DNA of 64,000 nucleotides from JAENWD01 sp963796915 (lineage in GTDB: Bacteria; Acidobacteriota; Vicinamibacteria; Vicinamibacterales; JAENWD01): assembly GCA_963796915.1 (NCBI GenBank), contig CAWCNI010000002.1, positions 744,001 through 808,000 of the forward strand, written 5' to 3'. Below, in pieces: positions 36,975-47,182 of this stretch (the first letter of the stretch is position 1; every line of letters starts with the position of its first letter). Made by a program: the position numbers and the translations under genes. Below the pieces are notes generated by a model that worked only from the letters and a program-made list of their open reading frames with translations, did no database searches and was not told where the DNA came from.

Positions 36975-39091
36975 TTACTTCGCGCGGGGAAACGTGAGCG
37001 TCAGCCAGACGCGGGCGGTGCGGCCGTCCTGCGCGAGGCTGTCCTGCCGGAATTCCTCGGACGCAGGGTCGGAGTAGCGCGTCCCAAAGAGGTTGTACAC
37101 GCTGGCCGACAGGTCCAGGCCCCGGGCCATCCGCTGCTTGAAGAACGTCAGGTTGGCGACAGCCGCGCCCCCGACGCTGCCGCCCGACAGGGTTTGGCGC
37201 GAGCTCAGGTAGCCAAGCTCGAGGCCCGCGAAGAGTCCCGGACGCCCGAGTGGCGCAATCACGTTGACGTGGGCGACGTGGGTCGGGGAGTTGGTCAGGC
37301 GGACGTCGGTGTCCGCGTTGCGGCTGTTCTGCAGCGTGTAGCTGACCAGGCTCTCCAGCCCGTTCCGCCACTTGCCTTCGAGCTCCAGTTCCACGCCGTC
37401 AGCCTTCGCCGTGTCCACGTTGTTGTAGACGAGCAGTGCGTCCACGGGATCGGTCTGCTGCGTGATCAGGCCGTTCACCGTGTAGTGGAAGGCCGTCGTT
37501 GTCAGCTGCAAGTGGCTGCCGACGTACTGCTCGAGGACGAACTCGGAGGTGCGGTTGGTCTCCGGGTGCAGCTCGGGATTGGCCTTGGCCAGATCGGTCT
37601 GGTGCCAGAACAGCTCGTAGGCGTTCGGCGCACGGAAGGCCTGGCCGTACAGCAGCTTCAGCGTGGTCTTGGGCACCGGGTTGTAGATCGCGCCGATGCG
37701 GGGATTCGTGGTGCCGCCGAACGTGTTCGTACTGATCGTGGCGCACGCCGAGGTTGAGTCTGAGCTTCGCGCCGAGCGTCACCTCGTCCTGCACGAAGAC
37801 CGCCCAGTTCGTCGAATGGCGCCGATCGTCCAGATGCTGAAGGCCGGTCTCCTGATCGTAGTTGTACTGATCCTGCCGGACGTTGTCGCGAAACTCAGTC
37901 CCGACGGCGAGCGTCTGGTGGGCGGCGAGACGGCGGCTGGCGGTGAGCTCGGCACCCCACCAGACCCCGCGGGCGAAGTCCTTGTTGACGATGGTCGCTG
38001 GCGGAGCGGCGTCGGTGTTGTCGTAGACGTAATCGCCGTCGTAGCCGTAGCGGTCGTAGTAGCCGCGGCTGGCGACGTGCCATCCGCTGTGGAGGTCGCG
38101 CTGGTACGACAGGTCGACGTAGCCCTGGGTCTCGATGGTGCCCGACCGCGGATCGTCGAAGACGGTCCCGAAGGATGCGGTCGGGATCCGTTTGTCGCGG
38201 GTTCCGTACAGGCCCTGCAGCCGGAAGCCGCGGTAGGACGCCGTCGCGAGCAATTGCGTCGCTCCGTCGCGGTCCGCATGCACGGCCATGCCGTTGTTCG
38301 TGTCCGGACTGTCGAAGGCGGGGAAGAACAGCTGCTCCTGCCCCTTGCTCCTGTAGGCCGTGCCGGAGAGGACAACGCTCACGTCATTGGCGAAGTGATG
38401 ACCGTAGCTGACGCGCCCCTGTCCGGTATCGAAGCTGCTGATCGCGCCGGCGAGCTCGGTGCCGCGCAGCTGTTGCGTGTCTCGCGTGATCACGTTGATC
38501 ACGGCGAAGAAGGCGCTCGTGCCGTAGAGCGACGAGCTCGGGCCCCGGATGATCTCGAGACGCTCGATCAACGCGATGTCGAGTGGGAACTCGCTGCCGA
38601 TGAGCGCGCTGCCGAACACGTTGTCGTTGAGGCGATGGCCGTCGATGAGCAGCAGCACGCGCGCGTTGTAGTCGCCGGGCCGCGAGAACCCGCGCACGCC
38701 GACGTAGCTGTAGTTCCTGTCGTAGGTGACGTAGAAGCCGCGGACGCTTCGCAGCACGTCGGCGAGGGTCCGGAATCCGTAGCGGCGGATCTGTTCCGCG
38801 GTGACGATCGTCACCGACGAAGGCGCTTCGGTGACTTTCTGCGAGATAGGCGGATGCCCCGTAGACCTGGTCGATCTTCAGGTCGGCCAGCTGTTCGAGA
38901 CTGAGTTTCGACAGGTCGGGAGGCGGACCCTGGGCGACAGTCGTATCCTGGCCGTGTGCGGTCGACGCACAGGCGACGATGAGCGCCAGTGCGGTCAGCG
39001 CCTTTCCGCCTCGCACGATCGAGCTGTCTCGCGTGTGCACGTCGTTTCGCTCCGCGTGGAAAGATCGGGCAATAGCGCGCATCGCGTTCAT
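36975..39091 (-). CDS. TonB-dependent receptor, frames broken near 37.73 and 38.85 kb
   Basis: About 705 codons. The signal peptide (LTALALIVACASTAHGQ) is followed by LSKLSLEQLADLKIDQVYGA. A one-base insertion near 38850 then breaks the frame; removing one G restores AYLQKVTEAPSSVTIVT. The plug follows (TIVTAEQIRRYGFRTLADVL, RGFSRPGDYNARVLLLIDGH, IERLEIIRGPSSSLYGTSAF) and the barrel. A second break near 37730 lies before LKLLYGQAFRAPNAYELFW; the barrel ends YNLFGTRYSDPASEEF and VWLTLTFPRAK. The length is 3n+2, as expected for two extra bases. No TonB box is obvious. It heads the YfiR-kinase operon, so it may act as a ligand sensor as well as a transporter. Confidence 0.87.
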
Positions 39092-39156
39092 CCCTGATGT
39101 CGCGGCGATCTACACGATCATTCGCCCTCTACCGTAGTGAGTCGGCCCGGCCGCAA

Positions 39157-39170
39157 TGATTCTTTAATCA
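39157..39170. promoter_or_regulatory. AT-rich inverted repeat in the TonB/decarboxylase divergent gap
   Basis: TGATT-CTTT-AATCA is a short inverted repeat in the only AT-rich patch of the 227-base gap between the divergent TonB-receptor and decarboxylase genes. It may be a promoter or operator for either side. Weak evidence. Confidence 0.3.
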
Positions 39171-39239
39171 ATGGCGCGCGCCGCGGCGGCGAGCCGTGCT
39201 CGTGAGTAAAGTTTGGCGCGCAGCGTCCGAAAGACAGGG

Positions 39240-39251
39240 GGACACGTGTCC
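39240..39251. promoter_or_regulatory. perfect palindrome upstream of the PLP enzyme gene
   Basis: GGACACGTGTCC is a perfect 12-base palindrome with a CACGTG core, 67 bases before the decarboxylase ATG. Plausible operator for a dimeric regulator; no cognate regulator is adjacent. Confidence 0.4.
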
Positions 39252-39318
39252 GATCGAGGCCGTGCCGCGCCCACCTCGTGTCGCGGTGCCGCCGTGTTCC
39301 CACGGGAAATCACACGCC

Positions 39319-40892
39319 ATGGCGAGAAGCGCACAGCCACGCGAGTCGTACGACCCGCAGCACGATCTGCAGGGCGACGAGAGCAACGACGCCAGAGGCG
39401 AGGTGTCGCCCGACGCGGCGATGCCGCTGACCGCAGCATTGCTCAGGGTGTCTGCAGCCGGCCTGTCATTTGCGACGCCAGGGCACCGCGGGGGCCGGAG
39501 CTGCCGACACTTGCGTCAATGCTGACCGCGCCGCCGCGAAACAGGACCTTCAACGAAGGAAGACGGCTGCTTGCCGGCGCCTTTCAGCTGGACCAGAGCA
39601 CGTCGGTCTGCGAGCTGGGCAGCCTGTTCTCCTATCAGGGCGACAAGCCCCTGCAGCGACTGAAGCGTCAGCTCGCCGATGCCTACGGCGTGTCATGGTG
39701 CTTTCCTTCCACGCATGGCACGAGCGGTCTCAACATCCTGGCGCTGTTGACAGCGTGTCCACCCGGGGGGCGCGTGCTGGTCAATCGCGACGCGCACAGC
39801 TCGGTCACCGCCGCGATGGTGCACGGCGGCTTTCAACCTGTCTATCTGCCGCCGGTCTACGACCGAGAGCTTGGCGTGTCACTCGGACCGACACGGGCCG
39901 CCGTGCACGACCTGCTCGCGCGCGAGCACGTGGACTGCGTGTTCCTGACGTCGCCGAACTACTACGGGATCGTCGGCGAGCCGGCCGCCATCATCGCGCT
40001 CGCGCACGAACGCGGGCTGCCGGTCGTCGTCGATGCGGCGCACGCCCCGCACTTTCATTTCAGCGCTGCGCTGCCGACGGCCGCCGAAGACGTGGGCGCG
40101 GACTTCGTCGCCCAGTCCACGCACAAGGTCGCCACGGCGCTGTCACAGGGCAGCGTGCTGCTGGTGCGAGACCGCAAGTCGGTCCCGCATCTGTACGAGC
40201 ACATCAACGAGCTTGGCCTGGTGAGCACGTCCTTCTCGTACCCGATTCTCGCGTCGATCGAGCTCGGCGTCCTTCAGCTGGTCGAACAGGGCGATGCGGT
40301 CTGGCGCGAGACCATCTCTCGAGCAGATGCGTTCCGCCTGGCCTGCCGTCAGCTGCCCGGCGTCTCGTGCTTCGGGCGCGAACAGGACTTCAAGGCGGGG
40401 TTCGCTGAGCTCGACCGCAGCCGGGTCACGATCGACGTCTCGCACACCGGGCTCACCGGGTTCGAGGTGGAGCGGCGTCTCCAGGCACAGCACATCTATC
40501 CGGAGCTCGCGACGCTGCAGAACGTGCTGTTTCTCTTCACCCCAGGCACGAGCGAGCGTGATACGGCCGCCTTGTATGAGGCGCTGAAGGCCATCGTCCA
40601 GACCGGGACCGACGCGGCGCGGATTCCGGTGCCCGACCCTCCGTCGATCCCCCAGATTGCGGTGCTGCCGCGCGTCGCGAAGTTTGCGGCAAAGTCTGTC
40701 GTACGGGCCAAGGCCGCTGTCGGTCGGGTGTCGGGCGAAACGATTGCCACATACCCGCCGGGCGTCCCCATCGTCGCGGCCGGCGAGATCGTCACGAGCG
40801 ACATCGTCGAATACCTCCAGTACATGCAGAGCCACGGCGCCATCATCAAGGGCGCCTCGGACCCGGCCCTGCAGACCTTCAAAGTGCTCTGA
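39319..40892 (+). CDS. PLP-dependent Orn/Lys/Arg decarboxylase-like enzyme, frame broken at 39.49 kb
   Basis: The N-terminal segment from ATG 39319 reads MPLTAALLRVSAAGLSFATP then GHRGG, the family's 'TPGHKGG' opening. A run of five Gs then shifts frame; a sixth G would give GHRGGPELPTLASMLTAP and join the remaining roughly 455 residues. These carry the aspartate-aminotransferase-fold core: CFPSTHGTSGLNILALL, LTSPNYYGIVGEPAAI, VVVDAAHAPHFHFSAALP and the PLP-Lys motif QSTHKVATALSQGS, plus the C-terminal domain (GVPIVAAGEIV). Members decarboxylate basic amino acids, but distant ones act on other substrates. It is 11 bases from an amine-methyltransferase-like gene. Confidence 0.85.
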
Positions 40893-40903
40893 CGTCCGGC
40901 ATC

Positions 40904-41710
40904 ATGCGGCCACTGGTCAGTGAACCTGTCGACGGATTGTTCGACTTCCGCACGGCGGCGTCGTTCGCCAGGGAGTACATCGACACCTACTACCGCGACA
41001 GGCCGCCGACCAACGACGAACAGCGTGTGTTCGAGTTCCTCGTCCGGCACCTGCGCGAACTGCCGCCGCAATCCCTGATGCTCGAAGTGGGTTGTGGCCC
41101 GACGGTGCATCACGTGCTGCCGTTTGTCGGCTCGGTCGGCGAGATTCACGTCGCCGATTATCTCGACGACAATCTTGCGGAAATCGACAAGTGGAAGAAG
41201 GGCGCGGCGGACGCGTGCGGCTGGCGCCAGTACGCGGAGCTGGTGCTCACCCTCGAGGGACGTCCTTCCGCGCCGGCTGACGCACGCCTGCTGGAAGCAG
41301 TGGCGCAGACCAAGGTGACCCAGCTCCTCTCCTGCGATCTGACGCAGCCGCAAGTACTTGGCCGGGACGCCTGGTATCCGCTGGTCTCGGCGTTCTACTG
41401 CACGGAAGAAGTCGGCATCAGTCTGACGCAGTGGGAGCACGTGATGACCAACCTGGCCAGGCTGGTCGCGCCCGGGGGCCGGCTGTTCCTGTCGTGCCTG
41501 GCGGACACCGACTTCTACCGCGTCGGCGCGTCGAACTATCCCTGCGCGCGCGTCACTGCCCGAGACATCGAGCGCGTGCTGCCTCGCCTTGGCTTCGACA
41601 TGACCGAGACCGTCATCGAATCCGCGTCGGTCGAGGGCCAGGGTGACGAAGGCGTCGTCGGCGTCGTGCTGGTGGCCGCGACCAAGCGTTCCATGCGCGG
41701 CTGGGCCTGA
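40904..41710 (+). CDS. NNMT/PNMT/TEMT-type SAM-dependent methyltransferase
   Basis: A 268-residue protein. The N-terminal SFAREYIDTYYRD matches the 'F..R.YL..YY' signature of the nicotinamide / phenylethanolamine / indolethylamine N-methyltransferase family. The SAM site LMLEVGCGPTVHHVLP and IHVADYLDDNLAEIDKWKK follow, then VSAFYCTEEVGISLTQWE and GGRLFLSCLADTDFYRVG. Family members methylate amines, pyridines or thioethers. Directly downstream of a PLP decarboxylase-like gene, it may N-methylate the amine made there (inference). Automatic annotation may call such genes 'GntF' of guanitoxin synthesis; the rest of that pathway is absent here. Confidence 0.85.
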   Translation: MRPLVSEPVDGLFDFRTAASFAREYIDTYYRDRPPTNDEQRVFEFLVRHLRELPPQSLMLEVGCGPTVHHVLPFVGSVGEIHVADYLDDNLAEIDKWKKGAADACGWRQYAELVLTLEGRPSAPADARLLEAVAQTKVTQLLSCDLTQPQVLGRDAWYPLVSAFYCTEEVGISLTQWEHVMTNLARLVAPGGRLFLSCLADTDFYRVGASNYPCARVTARDIERVLPRLGFDMTETVIESASVEGQGDEGVVGVVLVAATKRSMRGWA

Positions 41711-41718
41711 CCAGACGA

Positions 41719-42697
41719 TTACGCATCGTGCGCCCCGGACGGCAGTCGCAAAGCCCGGCGCGCGGACAGGACGCGCCGGACGCCGGTCACGACGCCGAGT
41801 ACCAGCGCGCCGGCGATGATCCCGGTGCCTCCGTCGAAAGCCACGAGCGTCAGCATCCGAAGGGTGTCGCCGACGGCGGGCACGTCCGCCAGGCCACCAA
41901 CGATCCGCTCGAAGGCGTGGTGCAGCGGCGGAATGCCGTGCACGAGTATGCCGCCGCCGACAAGGAACATGGCTGCAGTGCCGACCACTGACAACCCCTT
42001 CATCAGCCACGGTGCGCCGGCGAGAATGACCCGGCCCAGGCCGCGTTGCAGCCGGGCGAACGCTGTTTCACCGCTGCGGCGGCCGAGGTGCATCCCGGCG
42101 TCGTCGATCTTGATGATGGCCCCGACGAGGCCGTAGACGCCCACCGTCATGATCGCGGCGATCGCGGTCAGCACCAGTACCTCGGGTGACGAACGTGGAG
42201 CTCGCCACCGTCCCCAGCGTAATCACGATGATCTCGGCCGAGAGGATGAAATCGGTGCGCACGGCGCCTCTGATCTTGTCCTTCTCGATCGCCAGCAGGT
42301 CGGCCGCGGGGTCGATGAGCGCATGCATCAGCTCGGCTTCGTGTGCAGCCTCGGCCGCCTTGCCGTGGAACAGCTTGTGCGCAAGCTTCTCGACGCCCTC
42401 GTAGCAGAGAAAGGCGCCGCCTATCATGAGCAGCGGAGTCACGGCCCAGGGAGCCAGGGCGCTGATCGCGAGGGCCGCCGGCACCAGGATGGCCTTGTTG
42501 AGGGCGGAGCCCTTGGCCACCGCCCACACGACCGGCAGCTCACGGTTGGCGCTGATGCCGGCAATCTGCTCGGCGTTGAGCGCCAGGTCGTCGCCCAGCA
42601 CGCCGGCGGTCTTCCGAGCGGCGACCTTGGTGAGCAGCGCCACGTCGTCGAGCCCCGTGGCGATATCGTCGAGCAGGGCGAACAGGCTGGATGGCAT
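41719..42697 (-). CDS. DUF808 family membrane protein (YedI-like), frame broken near 42.18 kb
   Basis: Starts MPSSLFALLDDIATGLDDVA at 42697, the family's diagnostic opening. It continues through ALLTKVAARKTAGVLGDDLA, ELPVVWAVAKGSALNKAILV, FLCYEGVEKLAHKLFH and TDFILSAEIIVITLGTVAS. One extra G (VTRGTGAD for VTRVLVLTAIA) shifts the frame; the other frame carries the remaining helices (MTVGVYGLVGAIIKIDDAG, RLPSGAHDA). Length is 3n+1, consistent with one inserted base. Inner-membrane protein of unknown role. Confidence 0.88.
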
Positions 42698-42782
42698 CGT
42701 CGTCCCTCTATGATCCCTGATCTGACCCATCTGCTGGCGTCGTGAGGAGCCGGCGTCGCCGCCTGTCGCAAGCCGAACTAGT

Positions 42783-43670
42783 ATGATCCGCCAAATGAGC
42801 GAGACGGCGCACGTCCGCATCCGCCGGCAGGCCGACAGCGTTGCTGTCAGTGAGCTCGAAGCCTTCCTGCAAGAGAACGGAACGGTCGTCGATATCGAGG
42901 CGTATTCGCCCGGGCCTCAGATGAGCGTGGATTGGTTCAATCCAGCCGCGCTCGACGTCGTTTTCAACCTTCACGCGGCGCATCCGTATCTCGCCGCCTG
43001 GCTTGGCGGGATCGGAGGCGTGGCAACGTCGAAGATTGCGGCGAAGGTTTACGAGAAGGTCGCCGACAAGATCGGCGACAAGCTTCTGGACAAGGTGCTG
43101 GATCCAACTCTGGACAAGTTTGTCGGCGTTTTTGTCACCACGTATAAGAGCGCAAAAGCGGCGGGCATCAGGATGATTCGCGGAAGTAAATCGACGCCCG
43201 TTCCACCGGTCAAGTTGACTTTCCCACTCGACAATCGTCGAGTTGAAAAGAAATCAAGGTTGGAGTTGGTGTTTCCGGCGGATCTGAACGATGCCGACGT
43301 CCGCGAGGCGTTGACTAAGGTCGGAAAGGTTGTGGACGCCGCCAACACACGGGAGGAGTGGCGCGCGGATATCGAGGAGAAGGCGACGGAGCTGTTCAGG
43401 GCCGGCAGGACTGAGGAAGCGTCGGCGATGGTCGAGGGACCGGACAGCCTCGAGTTCCATCGGACACAAGTCACGTATGCCTATCGCCCGCAGGAGAAGG
43501 CGTGGGTGGATGCTTTCGTGCTTGCCGATGAGGACTATCAGAAGACGCGAGCACAGAACTTCAAGAAGCTGCTCGATCAGCGGCCGGTCACCGACGTCGA
43601 AGACCGCGAGATGATTCGGCAACTGATCGTCGAGATTGAAGAAAGAATCAAGAGAGCACGAATCGCGTAG
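42783..43670 (+). CDS. hypothetical protein, no family recognised
   Basis: A 295-residue protein. Residues about 70-110 have small-residue-rich amphipathic helices (AAWLGGIGGVATSKIAAK, VYEKVADKIGDKLLDKVL) that might touch membranes. The second half is highly charged and mostly helical (EEWRADIEEKATELFRAGRT, KNFKKLLDQRPVTDVED-like). No signal peptide or catalytic motif. Base composition is more AT-rich and codon use less GC3-biased than the neighbours, suggesting later acquisition. It is divergent from DUF808. Function unknown. Confidence 0.65.
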   Translation: MIRQMSETAHVRIRRQADSVAVSELEAFLQENGTVVDIEAYSPGPQMSVDWFNPAALDVVFNLHAAHPYLAAWLGGIGGVATSKIAAKVYEKVADKIGDKLLDKVLDPTLDKFVGVFVTTYKSAKAAGIRMIRGSKSTPVPPVKLTFPLDNRRVEKKSRLELVFPADLNDADVREALTKVGKVVDAANTREEWRADIEEKATELFRAGRTEEASAMVEGPDSLEFHRTQVTYAYRPQEKAWVDAFVLADEDYQKTRAQNFKKLLDQRPVTDVEDREMIRQLIVEIEERIKRARIA

Positions 43671-43707
43671 GCCGCCGTACACGCGCAGCGTCGAGTGGCT
43701 CGACGGA

Positions 43708-44562
43708 TCAGTAACGCCGCGAGCGCGCCGACCAGGCGCCGAAGATGTACGGCACATTCACCCGATCGACGCGATGCCGCTCGAGATCCTCGGCGACGGC
43801 CGCGAGAAAGGCGTCGAATGCGCCGCCGTGGCCGAGTGTCCGGAGCCGGTTGCGGCTTCGCCACAAATCGAGATAGCCCTCGCGATCGACCGGCGTGAGC
43901 GCCCGCGCCTCGTGGTAGACGATCTTGCCGAAGCCTCCGGAGCGCTGGAGCTGCGACCCCCGGCCGTTGCCGAGCGCGGAGAGGCGGCCGAGCGCGCGCT
44001 GCGATCCCTCGGGCAGCGCGCTCAACACGCGCGATGAGAGGCGTCGCGCGGGCGTGGCGCGATCGACGAATGCATACGACGGGATTCGCTCGCGCAGCAA
44101 CCGGAAGCTCCGCTGCAGCACAGGCTCGCGCGAGACGTCGTAGGCGTACCACACCGTCGTGAACCAGGCACCCGCGTGGAGGATGCGCGTCAGCTCGGGC
44201 AGCGCGGAGGCGCGGTCCGCCCACTGGAAGGCCTGACACGAGACCACCCATTGCTGCGACGCATCGGGCAGGTTCGTCCGTTCGAACGTACCGGCGAGCC
44301 AGGTGACATCAGCCAGCGTCTCGGCCTGGGCGCGCATTTCTGGCAGCGGCTCCAGTGCGGTAATGGCCAGCCCGCGTCCCGACAGCAGCCGCGTGAAGAG
44401 TCCCGTGCCGGCACCGATCTCCGCGACAGCATCGCCGGCGTGGACATCGGCATGGCGCACGAGCCGATCGACCAGCTCGATAGGGCAACTTGGCCGCGTG
44501 CGATGGTAGAGCGCCGCCAGGTTCGCGTAGTCGTTCCGATCGACAGCTTCCCACTCGCTCAC
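43708..44562 (-). CDS. class I SAM-dependent methyltransferase
   Basis: A 284-residue protein using the GTG at 44562, which overlaps the stop of the upstream AP-superfamily gene. Motifs: NDYANLAALYHRTRPSCP, SAM loop DAVAEIGAGTGLFTRLLSGR, ALEPLPEMRAQAE, WLAGTFERTNLP, CQAFQWADRASALPEL. This is the Methyltransf_11 / ubiE-like small-molecule group. Coupling to a phosphodiesterase-like gene suggests a shared, unknown pathway. Confidence 0.85.
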   Translation of the reverse strand: MSEWEAVDRNDYANLAALYHRTRPSCPIELVDRLVRHADVHAGDAVAEIGAGTGLFTRLLSGRGLAITALEPLPEMRAQAETLADVTWLAGTFERTNLPDASQQWVVSCQAFQWADRASALPELTRILHAGAWFTTVWYAYDVSREPVLQRSFRLLRERIPSYAFVDRATPARRLSSRVLSALPEGSQRALGRLSALGNGRGSQLQRSGGFGKIVYHEARALTPVDREGYLDLWRSRNRLRTLGHGGAFDAFLAAVAEDLERHRVDRVNVPYIFGAWSARSRRY

Positions 44563-46032
44563 GACGGCTGCTCGAGCGCGAACGCACGGATCGCGGCCGG
44601 GGCCGGGTCCAGCGACGGTGGCGCGCCAGCCAGGCTGCGGAAAAGGGATGCCAGGTCGGTCGGCGAGAGCTCTCCCGCGTCGCCACGGGTCTGGAAGGCC
44701 GGTCCGGTCAGGAAAGCGATGCCCGTGCGCGAGTGCATGTTGGCCCGCGGCACACGGAGGTGCCGCCGCTGCAGCGTGACTCGTGGATGGTGCGCGCGCG
44801 GAGACGAGGCGAGGCGCCACTCGACAAAGATGTCTGGCAGCCGCTCCGGGATGCCGCCGCCAAACGCGTCGATGGTTCGAGTGATGCGCTCCACCGCGGG
44901 CTCCCCGGTGGCCGTATCGACGACCGCGCGCAGGTCCGCCTCGACGCGATCCAGCAGCGCCGTGTAGTCGGCGGGATCGACGATGCCCCGCGGCTCGCGG
45001 CCGCGGAGATTCACGCGCAGGAACCCGCTGTAGAGGCCGGGAATCGCAAACACTGTGGTGCGCTCCCAATCAGTCCCGCCCAGCGCGTCTGGTCGGTGGC
45101 CTCGCCAGAGCCGTGCGACTCGATTCCAGTCTGCCGCCAGCGCTCGACGCCCGGCAGTGAACGGACCGCGACGCTTGATCCACCTGGTAGCCAAGACGAC
45201 GGCAGAACGCCTGCATCAGCTCGTCGGTCGGATACCCCTCTCTGATCCCGTGATTGGAGAGCACCACGACGTGAGCTTCCGCACCGAGCGCCGCGATGAG
45301 GTGGCCGATCTCTTCGTCCAGCGCGACGTAGACGTCCTGAAGGGCGCGGGAGAGGCGAGCATCCCGGATCGGCTGCGTCGCTCGCGGGCCGTACTTCCAG
45401 AAGCGATGGCCGGCCGCGTGCGCATCGCCGAAGCCGATCACGCCCCCATCGCAGCCCTGGAGCAAGTGTCGCGCGACGCGGCCCTGGCGGCGCACGCGCT
45501 CGAGCAGTTCATCGAGCACGTGCAGGTCCCGCGTCCGGTTCCGCTGCGTCTCGTCGCTCACGATCCGCGGTCCCAGGTCACGCTCGACTTCAGCCGCAAG
45601 TGCTTCGGGCTCGGACCGCACGGCGGCCGGGGAAGGGTGGCTGCCCCAGCCGAATAGTTGCGGGCCGCGGAGGCCGGGCACCGGCCGCGCATCCGGCGCG
45701 TCGAGGATCGCGATCCTTCGCTGGCTGAGCGCGCTCCAGAACGGAGCGCCGGCGTCGCGCGCGTCGTCAGCTTTCGCGAGAGCGTAAGTGCCGGAGCGCA
45801 AGGGATACGGGAGGTAGCGGCCGTGCCGGCTGAGCGACACGCCGCTCCAGATCGACGTCCAGACGCCGTGGGCGCTGACAGTCTCGGGACCGGTCAGACG
45901 CGCGTGCGCGCCGCGCGCCCTCAGCGCTGCGAGCGTCGGCAGCGTCCCGTCCGCAGACCACTGCAGCAGCAGGTCCGGATCCGCCGAGTCGAGAGCGACG
46001 ACCAGGAATGGCACACGCACGGAGCCGCTCAT
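44559..46032 (-). CDS. alkaline phosphatase superfamily protein (type I phosphodiesterase-like), frame broken near 45.1-45.2 kb
   Basis: Begins VRVPFLVVALDSADPDLLLQ with the first metal-ligand Asp, then the nucleophile region ETVSAHGVWTSIWSG (Ser/Thr), GVIGFGDAHAAGHRFWKY with ligand Asp/His, and HVVVLSNHGIREGYP. Near 45.1-45.2 kb the homology moves frame (VDQASR to WIKRRGPFTAGR) and continues through GTDWERTTVFAIPGLYSGFL, RVNLRGREPRGIVDP and a C-terminal AP-like domain with RLPDIFVEWR. Length is 3n+1, consistent with one inserted base. The usual SDHGM metal motif reads SNHGI, an Asp-to-Asn change. Likely a cytosolic phosphodiesterase, phosphatase or sulfatase relative; substrate unknown. Confidence 0.78.
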
Positions 46033-46120
46033 TATTGCGCAGCTTCGCTATTGGTATGCCTTTGGGAGTCTGCGAATGCTGGCTGGCAACATGGGCCGAT
46101 GCGCCAGTTGGGCGTGCTCC

Positions 46121-46147
46121 CGGCCCCGAGGTTAACAGGGCCGGGCG
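46121..46147. terminator. GC-rich stem-loop after the PEP-CTERM gene
   Basis: CCCGGCCC (46121-46128) pairs perfectly with GGGCCGGG (46140-46147) around an 11-base loop, 25 bases beyond the PEP-CTERM stop on the minus strand. No T-run follows in that direction. Confidence 0.5.
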
Positions 46148-46171
46148 CCAGCGCGCGAACGCTGCGGGAGG

Positions 46172-46906
46172 CTAGGACCGGCGACGCCGGACGCGAGCCG
46201 CCGCTCCGACCAGGCCGGTGCCGAGGAGCACCAGAGACATCGGCTCGGGCACGGGCTGCGACGGGTCTGCGGCTTCCGACGCGCCGGAATAGCTGCCCGC
46301 GTACTGGATGCCGAACACGTCGCCGTTGGTCTGGAAGGCGTAGACGTCCAGCGTGTAGAGCCCCGTCGCCAGGCCGCGCAACGCGGCGTGGCCCATCGCG
46401 CTCTGGACGCAGCCGAGGCCGGCGCTGCCGGACCCCGGCGCGCACGGATTGACTTGCTGCGTCGATGCCGTGAACAGCGTGTTCAAGTAGCCGCCGGGCC
46501 CGCTCAGCACGACAGAGGCGGTGTCGTCAGCAAGGATCCACAGGTCGAAGTTGCCGGCGCCGACGATCATCAGCGTCCTGCTGAAAAGCGCCGTCTCGTT
46601 GCCGATCTCACGGTCGTTGCCATTGCCGTCGCCGTCCGGGTCGCCGATATTCGGCGCGAGGATGCCGCCGAGGCCGGTATTGGCATAGCTAATCCATTGC
46701 GCGGTTCCCACGGTGAGACCGGCGTTCTCGCTGACGTCGCCCCAGACACTGTGGGGCACGATGGCGGTGACGACTCCGGATGAGACGTTGTCGTTCGAGT
46801 CGCCGGTCCAGAACGAAATCGGAGACGCCTGGGCGGTGCCAGACTGCACCCCGATCAGCGCGAGGACGAGGGCAAGCGATTGAATGGTGCGACGGACGGT
46901 AACCAC
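46172..46906 (-). CDS. PEP-CTERM sorting domain protein
   Basis: A 244-residue secreted protein with a signal peptide (TIQSLALVLALIGVQSGTAQ) and a typical PEP-CTERM tail: VPEPMSLVLLGTGLVGAAA followed by RVRRRRS. The middle is beta-rich (ISFWTGDSNDNVSSGVVTAI, GDPDGDGNGNDREIGNETAL) and carries two cysteines. Exosortase recognises this tail and anchors or processes the protein at the surface, usually in exopolysaccharide-producing bacteria. No exosortase gene is in the window. Confidence 0.9.
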   Translation of the reverse strand: MVTVRRTIQSLALVLALIGVQSGTAQASPISFWTGDSNDNVSSGVVTAIVPHSVWGDVSENAGLTVGTAQWISYANTGLGGILAPNIGDPDGDGNGNDREIGNETALFSRTLMIVGAGNFDLWILADDTASVVLSGPGGYLNTLFTASTQQVNPCAPGSGSAGLGCVQSAMGHAALRGLATGLYTLDVYAFQTNGDVFGIQYAGSYSGASEAADPSQPVPEPMSLVLLGTGLVGAAARVRRRRS

Positions 46907-47182
46907 GGTTCTACTCCAGCCGACGCCGAGGCGCAGAACGGGCTGTCCGGCGCATGTAATTTCTGTTGTCAGCAGGAGCCAGCGTAGGGCCGATGGCTCG
47001 CTGGCACGTTGCGCCAGCGCAAACTGGCGTGCGTGACAGACCCTATGGCTGTCCAGCGGGTGGCTGTCTGTCGAGAATGTCGCTGATTTTCCAGGGAATG
47101 GATGACGCGAACTGGATTGCGAGTCGACTCCCGCCCGACGACGGCCGCGCCGCTATCGCCGGACGGGAAACGTGAGAGTGAA

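Noticed and set aside
40904..41710. Guanitoxin pathway methyltransferase (GntF)
   Set aside because: The family match is only at NNMT level; none of the hydroxylase, cyclase, transaldolase or kinase genes of that pathway is here.
42783..43670. A pore-forming toxin or colicin-like protein
   Set aside because: The glycine-rich helices are suggestive only; no export signal, immunity gene or toxin domain is present.
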